This document shows, piece after piece, positions 24,143 to 32,199 of a DNA stretch of 64,000 nucleotides. The stretch is from assembly GCA_030647775.1 (NCBI GenBank), contig JAUSJC010000007.1, positions 53,947 to 117,946 on the forward strand, read 5' to 3'. A program made the position numbers and the translations under genes. The stretch comes from Candidatus Curtissbacteria bacterium. Its GTDB lineage: Bacteria; Patescibacteria; Microgenomatia; Curtissbacterales; GWA2-41-24. The notes under the pieces are model-generated. The model made no database searches, was not told the origin of the DNA, and saw only the letters and a list, made by a program, of their open reading frames with translations. Position 1 is the stretch's first letter, and each line of letters opens with the position of its first letter.

Positions 24143-24730
24143 TTAGGAATTATTCTTTAAGATTCCTTCCTTTTGCAGTCTTCTTAAAATAACAGCGTCT
24201 GAAACTTGAAAAATTTCAGGTAGATCCTGCACAGCTGGAGCAATGATTTCCGGTAATTCCATGGATGGAATTTTTCCGAGCCGCTTTTTTAATTCTTCAA
24301 GCAATTGCTCAGTTGGAACCAAAACCAATCCCGCAAAAGTATGTGCTTGTATTTCAGTAAACTTGTAAACTTGCTCATCTATTCGATCATGAGATGTAAG
24401 ATATTCTTCAAAATTATTCGGTCCGTACTTTTCGTACCATTCCTTGTGCAATATTAAATGACCAACTTCATGGGCGATGGAAAATCTCGTTCTTTCGGGA
24501 AAACGCGTGAAATAATTTTCATCAACCGTTATTTGGGTAAAGTCCGAACTTATAAATGCATCTACTCCAATTAATGATCTAATGCCTGGTACCGCGAACA
24601 GAGCAATTCCCATTTTGCTTTCAACTATATTTTCAATTGGAATTGGTAGGGTTAGCGAGGAATGATATGTCTGTAAAAATTTATCTGCTGCTCGTGCTAC
24701 ATCTACTAATCTTAAATTCGGTCCTTGCAT
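24143..24730 (-). CDS. ImmA/IrrE-family metallopeptidase
   Basis: The 195-residue protein carries the zinc motif HEVGHLILH near residue 86 and downstream EIQAHTFAGLVLVP, which supplies the third ligand region. The family cleaves partner XRE-type repressors or acts as toxin or stress regulator. The partner is encoded three bases upstream at 24734. The C-terminal 40 residues are helical. Confidence 0.87.
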   Translation of the reverse strand: MQGPNLRLVDVARAADKFLQTYHSSLTLPIPIENIVESKMGIALFAVPGIRSLIGVDAFISSDFTQITVDENYFTRFPERTRFSIAHEVGHLILHKEWYEKYGPNNFEEYLTSHDRIDEQVYKFTEIQAHTFAGLVLVPTEQLLEELKKRLGKIPSMELPEIIAPAVQDLPEIFQVSDAVILRRLQKEGILKNNS

Positions 24731-24733
24731 CCA

Positions 24734-25129
24734 TTATTCCTTCTTACCGACATCATTGAGAAGCTTGATTAATTGGATAATTTTCTTTTTATCCAACTTT
24801 TCACCTCTAGCAGTTCTGTAAAAGGCAGGCAAAATAGAAAGAATGTGTGGACTTTTAAGCAAATCCTCTGGGAGTTTTCCTTTTGCTGCATGAGCAAGAT
24901 CAAAGAATATTGTCCATTCTTCGCTGTCGCGCGGAATTTTTAAGGCTAATGCGTATCCTTCAAGTTTTTGTTTATCTATGCTTGGAGGAAGAATATTTCT
25001 TTCAAGTCTGCTGATGTTACCCGGGTCGTAGCTATACCTTTCACAAAAAGATCTCAAGGTAAACCCTAAGGTTATTCTTTTTAATCTGAAAAATTCTCCG
25101 AAGGTTTGAGCAGTGTCTTGACTTTTCAC
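24734..25129 (-). CDS. XRE-family transcriptional regulator
   Basis: The 131-residue protein has an N-terminal helix-turn-helix (GEFFRLKRITLGFTLRSF, then DPGNISRLERN) and a helical C-terminal part. It likely represses its own operon and is the partner of the ImmA-type protease. Three palindromes immediately upstream (25137-25189) are candidate operators. Confidence 0.85.
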   Translation of the reverse strand: MKSQDTAQTFGEFFRLKRITLGFTLRSFCERYSYDPGNISRLERNILPPSIDKQKLEGYALALKIPRDSEEWTIFFDLAHAAKGKLPEDLLKSPHILSILPAFYRTARGEKLDKKKIIQLIKLLNDVGKKE

Positions 25130-25136
25130 AGGAAGT

Positions 25137-25189
25137 GTTGTAAAAATATTACAACGTTATTTTAACGCAGCACTTGACTATTGTCAAGT
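25137..25189. promoter_or_regulatory. Three palindromic candidate operators
   Basis: GTTGTAA-AAATA-TTACAAC (25137-25155), CGTTA-TTT-TAACG (25155-25167) and ACTTGAC-TATT-GTCAAGT (25172-25189) lie between the divergent XRE and DUF1508 genes. They are the likely binding sites of the XRE protein. Confidence 0.55.
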
Positions 25190-25220
25190 CGACAAAAAAT
25201 TAGAAAGGCGGTGAATAAAA

Positions 25221-25430
25221 ATGGCAGTATTTAAGATCTACAAAGACGTTCAAGGCTATTACCGATGGCGATTCCGAGCAGCTAACAATAAAATCATCGC
25301 CGACAGCGGTGAAGGATACGTAAAGTGGCAAGATGCGAAAGCAGGAATAGATTTTATTAAGAAATATGCACCTGATGCCGAAGTTAAAGACTTAACCGCA
25401 CAAAAAACTGCTCGAGGACTCTTTAGTTAA
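25221..25430 (+). CDS. YegP-like DUF1508 protein
   Basis: The 69-residue product shows one DUF1508 unit: FKIYKDVQGYYRWRFRAANN, then IADSGEGY and AGIDFIKKYAPDAEVKDL. The family is small and of unknown function. A strong ribosome site (AAGGCGGTG) lies eight bases before ATG. It is divergent from the XRE gene and shares the operator region. Confidence 0.88.
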   Translation: MAVFKIYKDVQGYYRWRFRAANNKIIADSGEGYVKWQDAKAGIDFIKKYAPDAEVKDLTAQKTARGLFS

Positions 25431-25444
25431 AGGAGGTGAAGTCG

Positions 25445-25513
25445 ATGAAATTTATACAAATTGCGGTTACCCGCGCAGGGGAAATGTATTTAGTATTTAG
25501 GATTGTGGTTTAG
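25445..25513 (+). CDS. Possible 22-residue peptide with a perfect ribosome site
   Basis: AGGAGGTG lies six bases before ATG at 25445. The frame reads MKFIQIAVTRAGEMYLVFR and stops in the repeat that starts near 25490. It is probably a gene truncated by that repeat, but could be a true small peptide. Confidence 0.3.
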   Translation: MKFIQIAVTRAGEMYLVFRIVV

Positions 25514-25640
25514 TCCCAGTACTAGATTCCGGGCTTGGAGTCGGCGAGGGAATTACTGTTGGATTAAATACGGGTTCGACAAGCTCACTGCTATAACTTG
25601 TACCTCCGCGATATCTGTCACCTTAAGCACGTTGGGATTT
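25490..25640 (+). repeat. Island repeat, copy 1
   Basis: This 150-base unit contains GGAGTCGGCGAGG, ATTAAATACGGG, an embedded TTCGACAAGCTCACTGC unit, and CGCGATATCTGTCACC. Copies occur at 27617-27765 and 28745-28835. Parts translate as GVGE-I-V-LNT, so it may be a decayed gene piece. Confidence 0.65.
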
Positions 25641-25786
25641 TAGCTTCGTTTCTTGAGCAGCTAATTAATTTTGGCTTGGATGGTAAAAAACTAAAACTGT
25701 CCGAACTTAAAAAACACTTTAGTAGGTTGCAGATAGATCCGGCGAAAAAAAGGTATTTGAAGTTTTTGCTCTCCTCGCCCCAATGA
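25598..25786 (+). CDS. Doubtful small basic protein starting in a repeat
   Basis: A 62-codon frame begins inside the repeat and encodes a helical basic tail (KLSELKKHFSRL...KKRYLKFLL). The composition outside the repeat looks coding, so it may be the end of a gene whose start was lost. No ribosome site was seen. Confidence 0.2.
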   Translation: MYLRDICHLKHVGILASFLEQLINFGLDGKKLKLSELKKHFSRLQIDPAKKRYLKFLLSSPQ

Positions 25787-25920
25787 GCCAAACACACATT
25801 CTAACTGAGAGGCAAAAGCTTCTTTGAATGAGCGCGATTGGCAGGATTTTTTTCTGATCTGGAATGTTATAATCCCCAAAGCAGCAGACCGGTTAGAATT
25901 TCGTCCAACCAGCCGCTCCC

Positions 25921-25968
25921 ATGCGCCTGTAGCTCAACGGATATCAGCAGCGCTTCGCGCTCTGATAT
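25921..25968 (+). repeat. Duplicated tRNA-Arg 5' end plus palindrome
   Basis: 25921-25942 repeats the first part of tRNA-Arg (26002-26023) with one mismatch and runs into ATATCAG-C-AGCGC-TTC-GCGCT-CTGATAT (25941-25968), followed by TTTT. The outer arms match the palindrome before tRNA-Lys. Confidence 0.75.
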
Positions 25969-26003
25969 TTTTAAGTTACACTTAAAAAGAGAGCAAATTT
26001 TAT

Positions 26004-26076
26004 GCGCCTGTAGCTCAATGGATAGAGCACTCGCGTTCTAAGCGATTGGTTGGGGGTTCGAATCCCTCCAGGCGCA
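26004..26076 (+). tRNA. tRNA-Arg (anticodon TCT)
   Basis: Acceptor GCGCCTG/CAGGCGC, D arm GCTC...GAGC, anticodon loop GTTCTAA, T arm GGGGG-TTCGAAT-CCCTC, discriminator A, CCA not encoded. It is intact and lies between a 5' and a 3' partial duplicate of itself. Confidence 0.92.
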
Positions 26077-26085
26077 CATAAAATT

Positions 26086-26167
26086 AATCGCGTTCTAAGC
26101 GAATGATTGGGGGTTCGCTTTTTTCGCGCAGCGAAAAACTCGAGAAGTCAGATCCCTCCAGGCGCAC
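26086..26167 (+). pseudogene. 3' fragment of tRNA-Arg with T-loop insertion
   Basis: The copy starts at the anticodon arm (CGCGTTCTAAGCGA), lacks the acceptor 5' strand and D arm, and has a 40-base T loop containing TTTTTCGC-GCA-GCGAAAAA and CTCGAGAAGTCAGAT before CCCTCCAGGCGC. The insert is almost the same as in the tRNA at 18823-18925. Confidence 0.75.
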
Positions 26168-26335
26168 ACACGTCTTGCTCCGACGTAAACGCTTCAGTTT
26201 CTCTCATGTATAATATTTTTAGTGAAGATTTCCGGCGGGCTTGTTGTTAATCTTATTGCAGGTTTAAAAGGACTTATGTCAAAAACATATACCAAAAATT
26301 AAGAAAGATGTTTGTGGAGATGAATAAAAATTACT

Positions 26336-26863
26336 ATGGCTAAAAAACAGGCAATAAAAAAATTACCGGATAATCAAATCGCTTTCTATCAATCACCTGA
26401 TGGATCAGTGAATATTGAAGTGCTGTTTGCCGAAGAAAATATCTGGCTCACCCAAAAGAAAATGGCAGAGCTTTTTGATTGCTCAACAGATAATATCTCG
26501 CTTCATCTAAAAAACATCTTTGGGGAAAAAGAATTGGATAAAGATTCAGTTACCGAGGAATACTCGACAACCATGACAAGCGGTTTAATGAGAGGGTCAA
26601 ATATAGTTGCCTCGGTGCCAAAATATCTAGTGATGCCAGAAGAGAGAGAAGAGCAATTCAACAGAAAAATAAAGTCGCCTTTATTCGCAGAAAGATTCAA
26701 AGATGATAATTGGCAAATCCTTTATTTTGATTCAATCAGAAATAATTGGAAAAAACTTAAACAGAAAAATATAAAACTTGGCTCATTAGTGGGTAAAAAA
26801 GGCCCAGAAGCACTCCGCCCTAATTCTAATGAAAATGATAATGGACAAATAGGACTTTTATAA
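26336..26863 (+). CDS. Truncated RhuM-family protein
   Basis: The first 75 residues match RhuM/KilA-like virulence-associated proteins: IAFYQSPDGSVNIEVLFAEE, then WLTQKKMAELFDCSTDNISLHLKNIF. Family members run to more than 300 residues. Here the homology stops near STTMTSGL and an unrelated 100-residue tail follows, so the gene is probably a chimera or relic. Function unknown. Confidence 0.65.
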   Translation: MAKKQAIKKLPDNQIAFYQSPDGSVNIEVLFAEENIWLTQKKMAELFDCSTDNISLHLKNIFGEKELDKDSVTEEYSTTMTSGLMRGSNIVASVPKYLVMPEEREEQFNRKIKSPLFAERFKDDNWQILYFDSIRNNWKKLKQKNIKLGSLVGKKGPEALRPNSNENDNGQIGLL

Positions 26864-26906
26864 TAAATGGGGCTTATTGATCACAAAAATCTAAAAATTA
26901 TTAAGA

Positions 26907-27404
26907 TTATTTTAAATACCTATAAATTCCGAAAACATGAATAGCTTTTCTCTTTATCACGTTTATATGTGTTTCTAGCTTATAAATATTTGCCGGAAAG
27001 TCCTTGATATCTTTTGTCATAAGATAAATGTTTTTACCATATTTAACTAATGTTCCACCTAATAAAAGGTCTACGATTGAGATATCTTTACCTTCTATTC
27101 CGTAAAGTTTTAATAACCCGATTGCATTGTCAAATACACCCTTTTCCAGAGGTATAATTGCATCAATGATTTCATCAAGGAATTTTTTCTTTTCTTCAAA
27201 AATCTTCAATTCAAAAGAACCTTTAGTAAACTCAATTAACACGGCATTGACGGTAACTAAAGTCACGCCATTTCCTTTCAATTCATTGAAGAATTTGCCA
27301 TATTCACCCGGATTATGGAACGCGTCTATAAAGACATTTGTATCAAGAAGCAAATGAGAATTTTTAAGAGTTTGGAAAAATCCCTGAGGTGTTACTATTT
27401 GCAT
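26907..27404 (-). CDS. PIN-domain putative ribonuclease toxin
   Basis: The 165-residue product has the PIN acidic residues: LLLDTNVFID near residue 20, Glu in AVLIEFTKG (about 59) and DISIVDLLLG (about 108). PIN toxins of VapC type cut RNA. The start overlaps the small upstream gene by about 41 bases, as in toxin-antitoxin operons. Confidence 0.8.
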   Translation of the reverse strand: MQIVTPQGFFQTLKNSHLLLDTNVFIDAFHNPGEYGKFFNELKGNGVTLVTVNAVLIEFTKGSFELKIFEEKKKFLDEIIDAIIPLEKGVFDNAIGLLKLYGIEGKDISIVDLLLGGTLVKYGKNIYLMTKDIKDFPANIYKLETHINVIKRKAIHVFGIYRYLK

Positions 27405-27540
27405 CGCTTCTAGTTTTTTCGAGATACCTTTCCTCTTCGTCGAAATATTTCTTTATTTTAGCTGCAAGTTTTTCAAACTTATTAATATCAATCTTTTTGC
27501 CCTTTTTAGTTTTGGGAAGAGTTTCACTTTTTGTTTTCAT
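27364..27540 (-). CDS. Probable antitoxin partner of the PIN protein
   Basis: From ATG at 27540 (ribosome site AGAGGT) the 58-residue product is Lys-rich and helical (KTKKGKKIDINKFEKLAAKI, then DEEERYLEKTR) and lacks a recognisable DNA-binding fold. Position upstream of and overlapping the PIN gene supports an antitoxin role. No family was recognised. Confidence 0.55.
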   Translation of the reverse strand: MKTKSETLPKTKKGKKIDINKFEKLAAKIKKYFDEEERYLEKTRSDANSNTSGIFPNS

Positions 27541-27616
27541 TTTGATGACCTCTAAATATAGTATACCATTTGTCGTAAATACTCTAAGTACCCAAAACAA
27601 TTCCCGTCGCGCCTTG

Positions 27617-27765
27617 GAGATGTATTTAGTTTAGGGCCTGGAAGCGCCAGATGTTGACTCTACCGGGCTGGGAGTCGGTGAGGAGATTACGGTGGCGTTA
27701 AATACGGGTTCGACAAGCTCACTGCTATAGCTTGTACCTCCGCGATATCTGTCACCTTATTTCAA
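27617..27765 (+). repeat. Island repeat, copy 2
   Basis: Shares GGAGTCGG(C/T)GAGG, the TTCGACAAGCTCACTGC insert and CGCGATATCTGTCACC with copy 1. It separates the PIN and zeta toxin units. Confidence 0.65.
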
Positions 27766-27831
27766 TAGACTTTCTTTGGAAGTTCAAAATAGAAATCTTA
27801 TGAGGTGTGTTTATAGCTCTTGGAGCAAAGA

Positions 27832-27999
27832 TTAAAACGACTCTTGTGGTGCTAATCTGTCGTATTCCGTAGATAATTTTTTTTGCAACTTATTCGAACC
27901 ACGTACCGCTTCTTTAATTATTCGTTTCTTTTCTTTAGCGGGTAATTCGAAGAAGTTTGTACCTTTGTCTTTTTTGATCAAGAAATTGAGTACTTTCAT
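27832..27999 (-). CDS. 55-residue basic protein coupled to the zeta toxin gene
   Basis: ATG at 27999 overlaps the zeta-like gene stop by four bases (ATGA). The product begins MKVLNFLIKKDKGTNFFEL and is Lys/Arg-rich and helical, with AKEKKRIIKEAVRGSNKL. It may be an antitoxin-like partner even though classic epsilon antitoxins are upstream and acidic. No homologue is known to me. Confidence 0.6.
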   Translation of the reverse strand: MKVLNFLIKKDKGTNFFELPAKEKKRIIKEAVRGSNKLQKKLSTEYDRLAPQESF

Positions 28000-28697
28000 T
28001 TAATTAATCTCTCCAGATCTTGTTCATTGTACCCTATTTTAAGGTGGTTATCAATCATATCGATATTAAACTTAGTATTCTCTTGCTCATTTGTATAATT
28101 CTTCTCAACTAAATGAAGCTCAATTTTATCACCAAGAATCTTTTTCACTTTATTCACGTTCGCTTTAGCTAAAAAGAACGAATTTATAAACATATCTTTT
28201 GAAACATGTCTTCCTTCAACCTTTTCTCTCTTCTTTGTAAAATCCCATGCAATAAGAGGATCCTGGTATAGGTAGAAAATACCAACCTTCCGACCTCTAT
28301 TTAAGGCTCTCTTAACATCTTGAAACCCTTTACCAAAGTCAGAAAACGTTCCATCAACAATAACATTCTGACTTCTTTTTTGAACTTCATCGTAAAGTTT
28401 CTCAACGCCTAATGCGGCCGCCCCTTGAAACTTGTAAGCATTGCCGCCCGTGTAGCCTGGAATAATATCCCTAATTTCGTCAGCGTCTATCCTAATAATT
28501 TTTGTATTGGGATCGTAGTTTTTTATAAACGACTTAGAATATTCTGTTTTGCCTGCACCAGGGGAACCGGCCATAAAAATTGTGAAAGGGTTGGATACGC
28601 CAGGAAATTTAGTAGGGTCAGCAAATTTTTCAATAAGCAAATTCTTATTATCTCTAACCCATTTCTTTGCTTTTTCTTCTAGATCATTATTATTCAT
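27996..28697 (-). CDS. Zeta-toxin-family P-loop kinase
   Basis: ATG at 28697 gives a 233-residue protein with Walker A GSPGAGKTE near residue 45, IRIDADEIRD (catalytic Asp region) and VDGTFSDF. Zeta toxins phosphorylate UDP-N-acetylglucosamine; related kinases have other targets. The small coupled downstream gene at 27832 is the likely partner. Confidence 0.82.
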   Translation of the reverse strand: MNNNDLEEKAKKWVRDNKNLLIEKFADPTKFPGVSNPFTIFMAGSPGAGKTEYSKSFIKNYDPNTKIIRIDADEIRDIIPGYTGGNAYKFQGAAALGVEKLYDEVQKRSQNVIVDGTFSDFGKGFQDVKRALNRGRKVGIFYLYQDPLIAWDFTKKREKVEGRHVSKDMFINSFFLAKANVNKVKKILGDKIELHLVEKNYTNEQENTKFNIDMIDNHLKIGYNEQDLERLIK

Positions 28698-28744
28698 CGA
28701 CTGATTATAGCAATTAAGGATCACACCTTACTGCGCCGAAGAAG

Positions 28745-28835
28745 TAGACTGAGGGACAGGAGAAGAAATCATTGTTGCATTGAATACTTGAACCTCGGCG
28801 ATATCTGTCACCTTAAGCACGTTGGTATTTTACCA
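28745..28835 (+). repeat. Island repeat, copy 3 (without the inner palindrome)
   Basis: Matches copies 1 and 2 on both sides (GAAATCATTGTTGCATTGAATAC and GGCGATATCTGTCACC in part, then TTAAGCACGTTGG) but lacks the roughly 29-base TTCGACAAGCTCACTGC unit. This shows that unit is an insertion. Confidence 0.65.
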
Positions 28836-28883
28836 AAATTGACCTAATTTAGTTTTGGTGAGTACGTTTGCGGTTGTCTAATA

Positions 28884-28895
28884 TATAATTTGCTT
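28884..28895 (+). promoter_or_regulatory. -10 box of a leaderless promoter
   Basis: TATAAT at 28884-28889 lies six bases before GTG 28896. A leaderless message beginning with GTG is predicted. Confidence 0.45.
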
Positions 28896-29435
28896 GTGGG
28901 ACTGATTGTAAATGTCTTAATAAGACTCGGAATCTTTTATTTTCTGGGGGAGGTTTTGCTTTTTGCCGACGACCCGAGGTTTGCCGGCAAAGCCATCCCG
29001 ATCAGGAACTTGGTGATTGTAATTTCGCTTAGCCTGCTTTTTCCGCTTCTCTATTTTTTAAAGAAGAAGTCAAGAAAATATCCTTTGTGGTTCGACAACC
29101 TTTACCTTTCAATTTTTCTTTTGGATATGGCCGGCAACTCCTTTAATTTATACGACCGCTATTTTTATTTTGATTTAATCCCCCATTTCCACGGGACCGG
29201 CGCCATCAGCGCGGTTATGGCCGGGGCTTTTGGGCTTGGCGGTTTGGCGGCAGTCGGGCTTGCCAATATTATCCATATGGTTTTAGAGGCGCAGGAATAT
29301 TACACGGATGTTTTCTTTAAAACCCATAACGTGCGGGGTATTGGCGATACGGTCAATGACCTTAGCGTCGGGCTGATCGGTTCGGCTGTCTACATTGGGT
29401 TTTTGATTTTGGTGAAGAGACTGGCGAAAAAGTGA
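28896..29435 (+). CDS. Membrane protein resembling YjdF (DUF2238)
   Basis: The product of about 179 residues has five or six membrane helices. Conserved polar residues YDRYFYFDLIPHFHGTG and GDTVNDLSVGLIGS resemble the YjdF/DUF2238 group, where an E and several D/H line the membrane interior. Function is unknown. GTG at 28896 is favoured over TTG 28890 by the promoter spacing. Confidence 0.65.
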   Translation: MGLIVNVLIRLGIFYFLGEVLLFADDPRFAGKAIPIRNLVIVISLSLLFPLLYFLKKKSRKYPLWFDNLYLSIFLLDMAGNSFNLYDRYFYFDLIPHFHGTGAISAVMAGAFGLGGLAAVGLANIIHMVLEAQEYYTDVFFKTHNVRGIGDTVNDLSVGLIGSAVYIGFLILVKRLAKK

Positions 29436-29446
29436 CGCTAATTTTT

Positions 29447-30823
29447 TTACTTTGGGAGTTTGGCAATGAGGGGTAGGATATTTTTGTAAGTGACCTGGTA
29501 TTTATAAGGGTGATAGAGAAACGCGGCGGGAGCATCATCGACTAGAAACCTCTGGAAGTCGAAGTAGAGATTTTTTCTGTCATCTTCGTTTTCCGTACTT
29601 CTAGCATCCTCTAATAGTTTATCAATTTTGACATTTTTATAGTTGGTGATATTGGTTGTATTTATCTGGGAAGAATGCCAAAGGCCGTATTGGTCGGGGT
29701 CCGGTGAGAGTCTGTTTGTTGTAAGGAAAGCCTGAAAGTTTTTAGGCACTCCCTTTTCCTGTTTGAGGGCAACTTCGAAACCGACCGCTTCCCAATCCTT
29801 CTTAATGGATTTGGCCGTTTCTTCTAAAGATTGCATGTAACTTAAGGTGATTTTTAGGCTCGCTGAATTTACTTTGGATATCAGTTCTTTGGCGCGGGAG
29901 GTATTGTAATCGTACCTTTTGACCTGCTCACTGTAAGCCCAGTTTTTTGGTGATATCGGGCCGGTTGCTCCAACCCCATCAAATTCCGACTTGTTAACTG
30001 CAAAATTGAGGGCTTGGCGCAGGTCTTTTGAAGACAGCACCGGATCGTTATTATTGAAAAAGACGGTGACAACTTCATCCAGGGCAGCTTTTTTTTGGAC
30101 TTCTAAATTGGGCCAGTTTTCAAATTCCTTAGCATTGGCAACAGAGGCCGTTTTAATTTCCCCAATTTTTACGGCTTCCAGCGCTTGGGTTTCGGTCTGA
30201 TAAAATTTAATGTCGACATTTGGGAGGTTCTTATCCTTAGGAACAAGGCTAATTTTTTTAACAACGCTGGCGATCTGGTCTATACCAACGATTCTAAACT
30301 CCCCTACACCATAAAAACTTTTGGCCTTAAAAACCGGTTTATTGAGAGCAAGGGGAAAGGAATAGATCGGATTCGGAAGTTTAAACTGGATGGATTTGTT
30401 GTTGAGAGCTGTGATTTGGACGTTTTTAATGGCGATTGAAATATCGTTGGCATTCACCTGTGTGCCGTCATGCCACTTAAGATTATCCTTTAAAAATACC
30501 GTGTATGTTTTGCCGCCATCTGTGACTTGCCAATGCGAAGCAAGAGAAGGAACGGGTCTATCTTTCTCGTCAACCGTGGTTAGGGATTGGGTTGCCAAAA
30601 GGAGTGTTTGTGTCGAAATAGTTTCAAGGGTGTAAGAACCGACGTAGCCCATGCTTATGTAGTTTGTTTGGGAAAGCCGGGGAATAATTTTGTAAGCGCC
30701 AAAAACGACCGCTCCCAAAACCAGCATTGAAATTAGAATTCTTAATCTGTATCTAGATACGTAAGCGGAGCCAAGATGCCACCAAAAACGAATGCGTCGG
30801 AGTTTAACTTTCAGAGACAGCAT
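29447..30823 (-). CDS. Family 5 extracellular solute-binding protein (peptide type)
   Basis: The 458-residue protein has an N-terminal membrane anchor (about 30-48) and the SBP_bac_5 fold: LASHWQVTDGGKTYTVFL, NLKWHDGTQVNANDI and LRQALNFAVNKSE. Such proteins bind peptides for ABC importers. No permease or ATPase gene lies nearby. Its start abuts the secG stop. Confidence 0.87.
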   Translation of the reverse strand: MLSLKVKLRRIRFWWHLGSAYVSRYRLRILISMLVLGAVVFGAYKIIPRLSQTNYISMGYVGSYTLETISTQTLLLATQSLTTVDEKDRPVPSLASHWQVTDGGKTYTVFLKDNLKWHDGTQVNANDISIAIKNVQITALNNKSIQFKLPNPIYSFPLALNKPVFKAKSFYGVGEFRIVGIDQIASVVKKISLVPKDKNLPNVDIKFYQTETQALEAVKIGEIKTASVANAKEFENWPNLEVQKKAALDEVVTVFFNNNDPVLSSKDLRQALNFAVNKSEFDGVGATGPISPKNWAYSEQVKRYDYNTSRAKELISKVNSASLKITLSYMQSLEETAKSIKKDWEAVGFEVALKQEKGVPKNFQAFLTTNRLSPDPDQYGLWHSSQINTTNITNYKNVKIDKLLEDARSTENEDDRKNLYFDFQRFLVDDAPAAFLYHPYKYQVTYKNILPLIAKLPK

Positions 30824-31039
30824 TTAGATAATTACCTGAACAATAGAAAGAACCAAAAATAAAAACGCGAGAATTACGGTGAAAGCGACAAAAAGTTTTT
30901 CGATTCCCCTTTTGGACCTGTAAAATCCCCCTTGGCCGCCGAATACTGTTGAGATACCCGAGCCTTTGGCCTGCATGAGAATGATGAGGATGAGAAGAGC
31001 AGAAATTATTATTTGGACTATGAGTAAAATAGTTTTCAT
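30824..31039 (-). CDS. secG: Preprotein translocase subunit SecG
   Basis: The 71-residue protein has two membrane helices and the typical loop LMQAKGSGISTVFGGQGG with a Lys/Arg-rich end before the second helix. It is part of the SecYEG channel. Confidence 0.9.
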   Translation of the reverse strand: MKTILLIVQIIISALLILIILMQAKGSGISTVFGGQGGFYRSKRGIEKLFVAFTVILAFLFLVLSIVQVII

Positions 31040-31075
31040 TTTTTAATACTTGTTTTAAAAAACAAGCTCTCTTAT

Positions 31076-32080
31076 TTATCGAGCCAGGTTCTCTATGACT
31101 GCGGCCATTTTTTGGCTGTTATGGTAAATGGCAAAACTTTCGTCGACATAATTACCTTCAATGATTTTACCGCTCAACTTATCCAGGTTTTTCGTGTCGA
31201 CGTTAACGTATTTGTAATTAAAGCCTTGAGGTATTTTAGCATCTTGGTTTGAGTTAACCAAAATTTTATCAAAAGGGTTTGTGCCAAGATGGGCTTCGAG
31301 CGTATTTATGTGATCGGAGACTTTAAAACCTGCCGTTTCAAACGGTTTATTGGCGATATTAACGATAAAGATCTTTTTGGCTTTGGATGATAGAAGCAGG
31401 TTTTTAATTTGGGGGACGATTATAACCGGCAGGATTGTGGAAAAAAGATCGCCGGGACCGACAATAATTATATCGGCTGTCTTTATGGCATCGGCGGCCG
31501 CTTTGTAAGTTTTGACTTTGGGCGGATCAAGATGAACTTCTTTTAACGATTTGGCGCGGTTTTTATATTTTCCAAGGTCAATATTTTGTTCGCCGTAGAC
31601 CTTTTTACCGTCCGCGGTTTTTGCCCAAATGTTGACGTCACCCAAAGTTGCCGGCAGGACTCTTCCCCTTGGGGAAATAATTCTGGAAAATTCTTCGAGC
31701 GCTTTCCCGGTATCGCCTTTATAGATATCCACAAGGGCGACAAAAATTAAGTTGCCCAATTTTTGCCCGCCCAGATCCGTATCTTTTCCGTAGCGCTGGC
31801 CGGCGAAGCGGTAGAGGAAGAGTTCTTTGATAACAGACTCTTCGTCGGAAAGCGCTGCCAGGCAATTGACGAGATCACCAGGAGGCGGGACTGAGAATGC
31901 GCGCCTAAGCCTGCCGGCGGAACCTCCATCGTCCGCCATCGAAACTATAGCAGTCAGGTTATAAGGCATATGCCTTAGGCCTTTAAGGATTTGGGCAGTG
32001 CCGACCCCACCACCAAGGCAGACAATGCTTTGAGCTTTTTCCGGCAGTTCGAAGTAATGCCGAAAGAACGTTTTGAACAT
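31076..32080 (-). CDS. yvcK: YvcK/CofD-like protein
   Basis: The 334-residue product has VCLGGGVGTAQILKGLRH near residue 20, SMADDGGSAGRLRR and PPPGDLVNCLAALS, hallmarks of the YvcK branch of the CofD fold. YvcK binds UDP-sugars and is linked to cell-wall precursor synthesis and growth on gluconeogenic substrates. The typical neighbours rapZ and whiA are absent here. Confidence 0.9.
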   Translation of the reverse strand: MFKTFFRHYFELPEKAQSIVCLGGGVGTAQILKGLRHMPYNLTAIVSMADDGGSAGRLRRAFSVPPPGDLVNCLAALSDEESVIKELFLYRFAGQRYGKDTDLGGQKLGNLIFVALVDIYKGDTGKALEEFSRIISPRGRVLPATLGDVNIWAKTADGKKVYGEQNIDLGKYKNRAKSLKEVHLDPPKVKTYKAAADAIKTADIIIVGPGDLFSTILPVIIVPQIKNLLLSSKAKKIFIVNIANKPFETAGFKVSDHINTLEAHLGTNPFDKILVNSNQDAKIPQGFNYKYVNVDTKNLDKLSGKIIEGNYVDESFAIYHNSQKMAAVIENLAR

Positions 32081-32199
32081 TAAGGGTAATGATAACGGTT
32101 AAGGCATTGAGGCGTCAATCAAATTGTCGATTGTTGATGGTTGATAGTTGATTGGGATTATTGTTCGAACGAAGTGAGAACTTTCCTTAACAATTCCCG

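Noticed and set aside
24074..24148. GTG frame of 25 codons (MLKTLEKEKAYKVGRKKLQLW) after a TTGACA box
   Set aside because: Too short to support as a gene; could be the relic of one, but nothing confirms it.
25490..28835. CRISPR array
   Set aside because: The three repeats are more than 1 kb apart, imperfect, and separated by genes rather than spacers; no cas gene is present.
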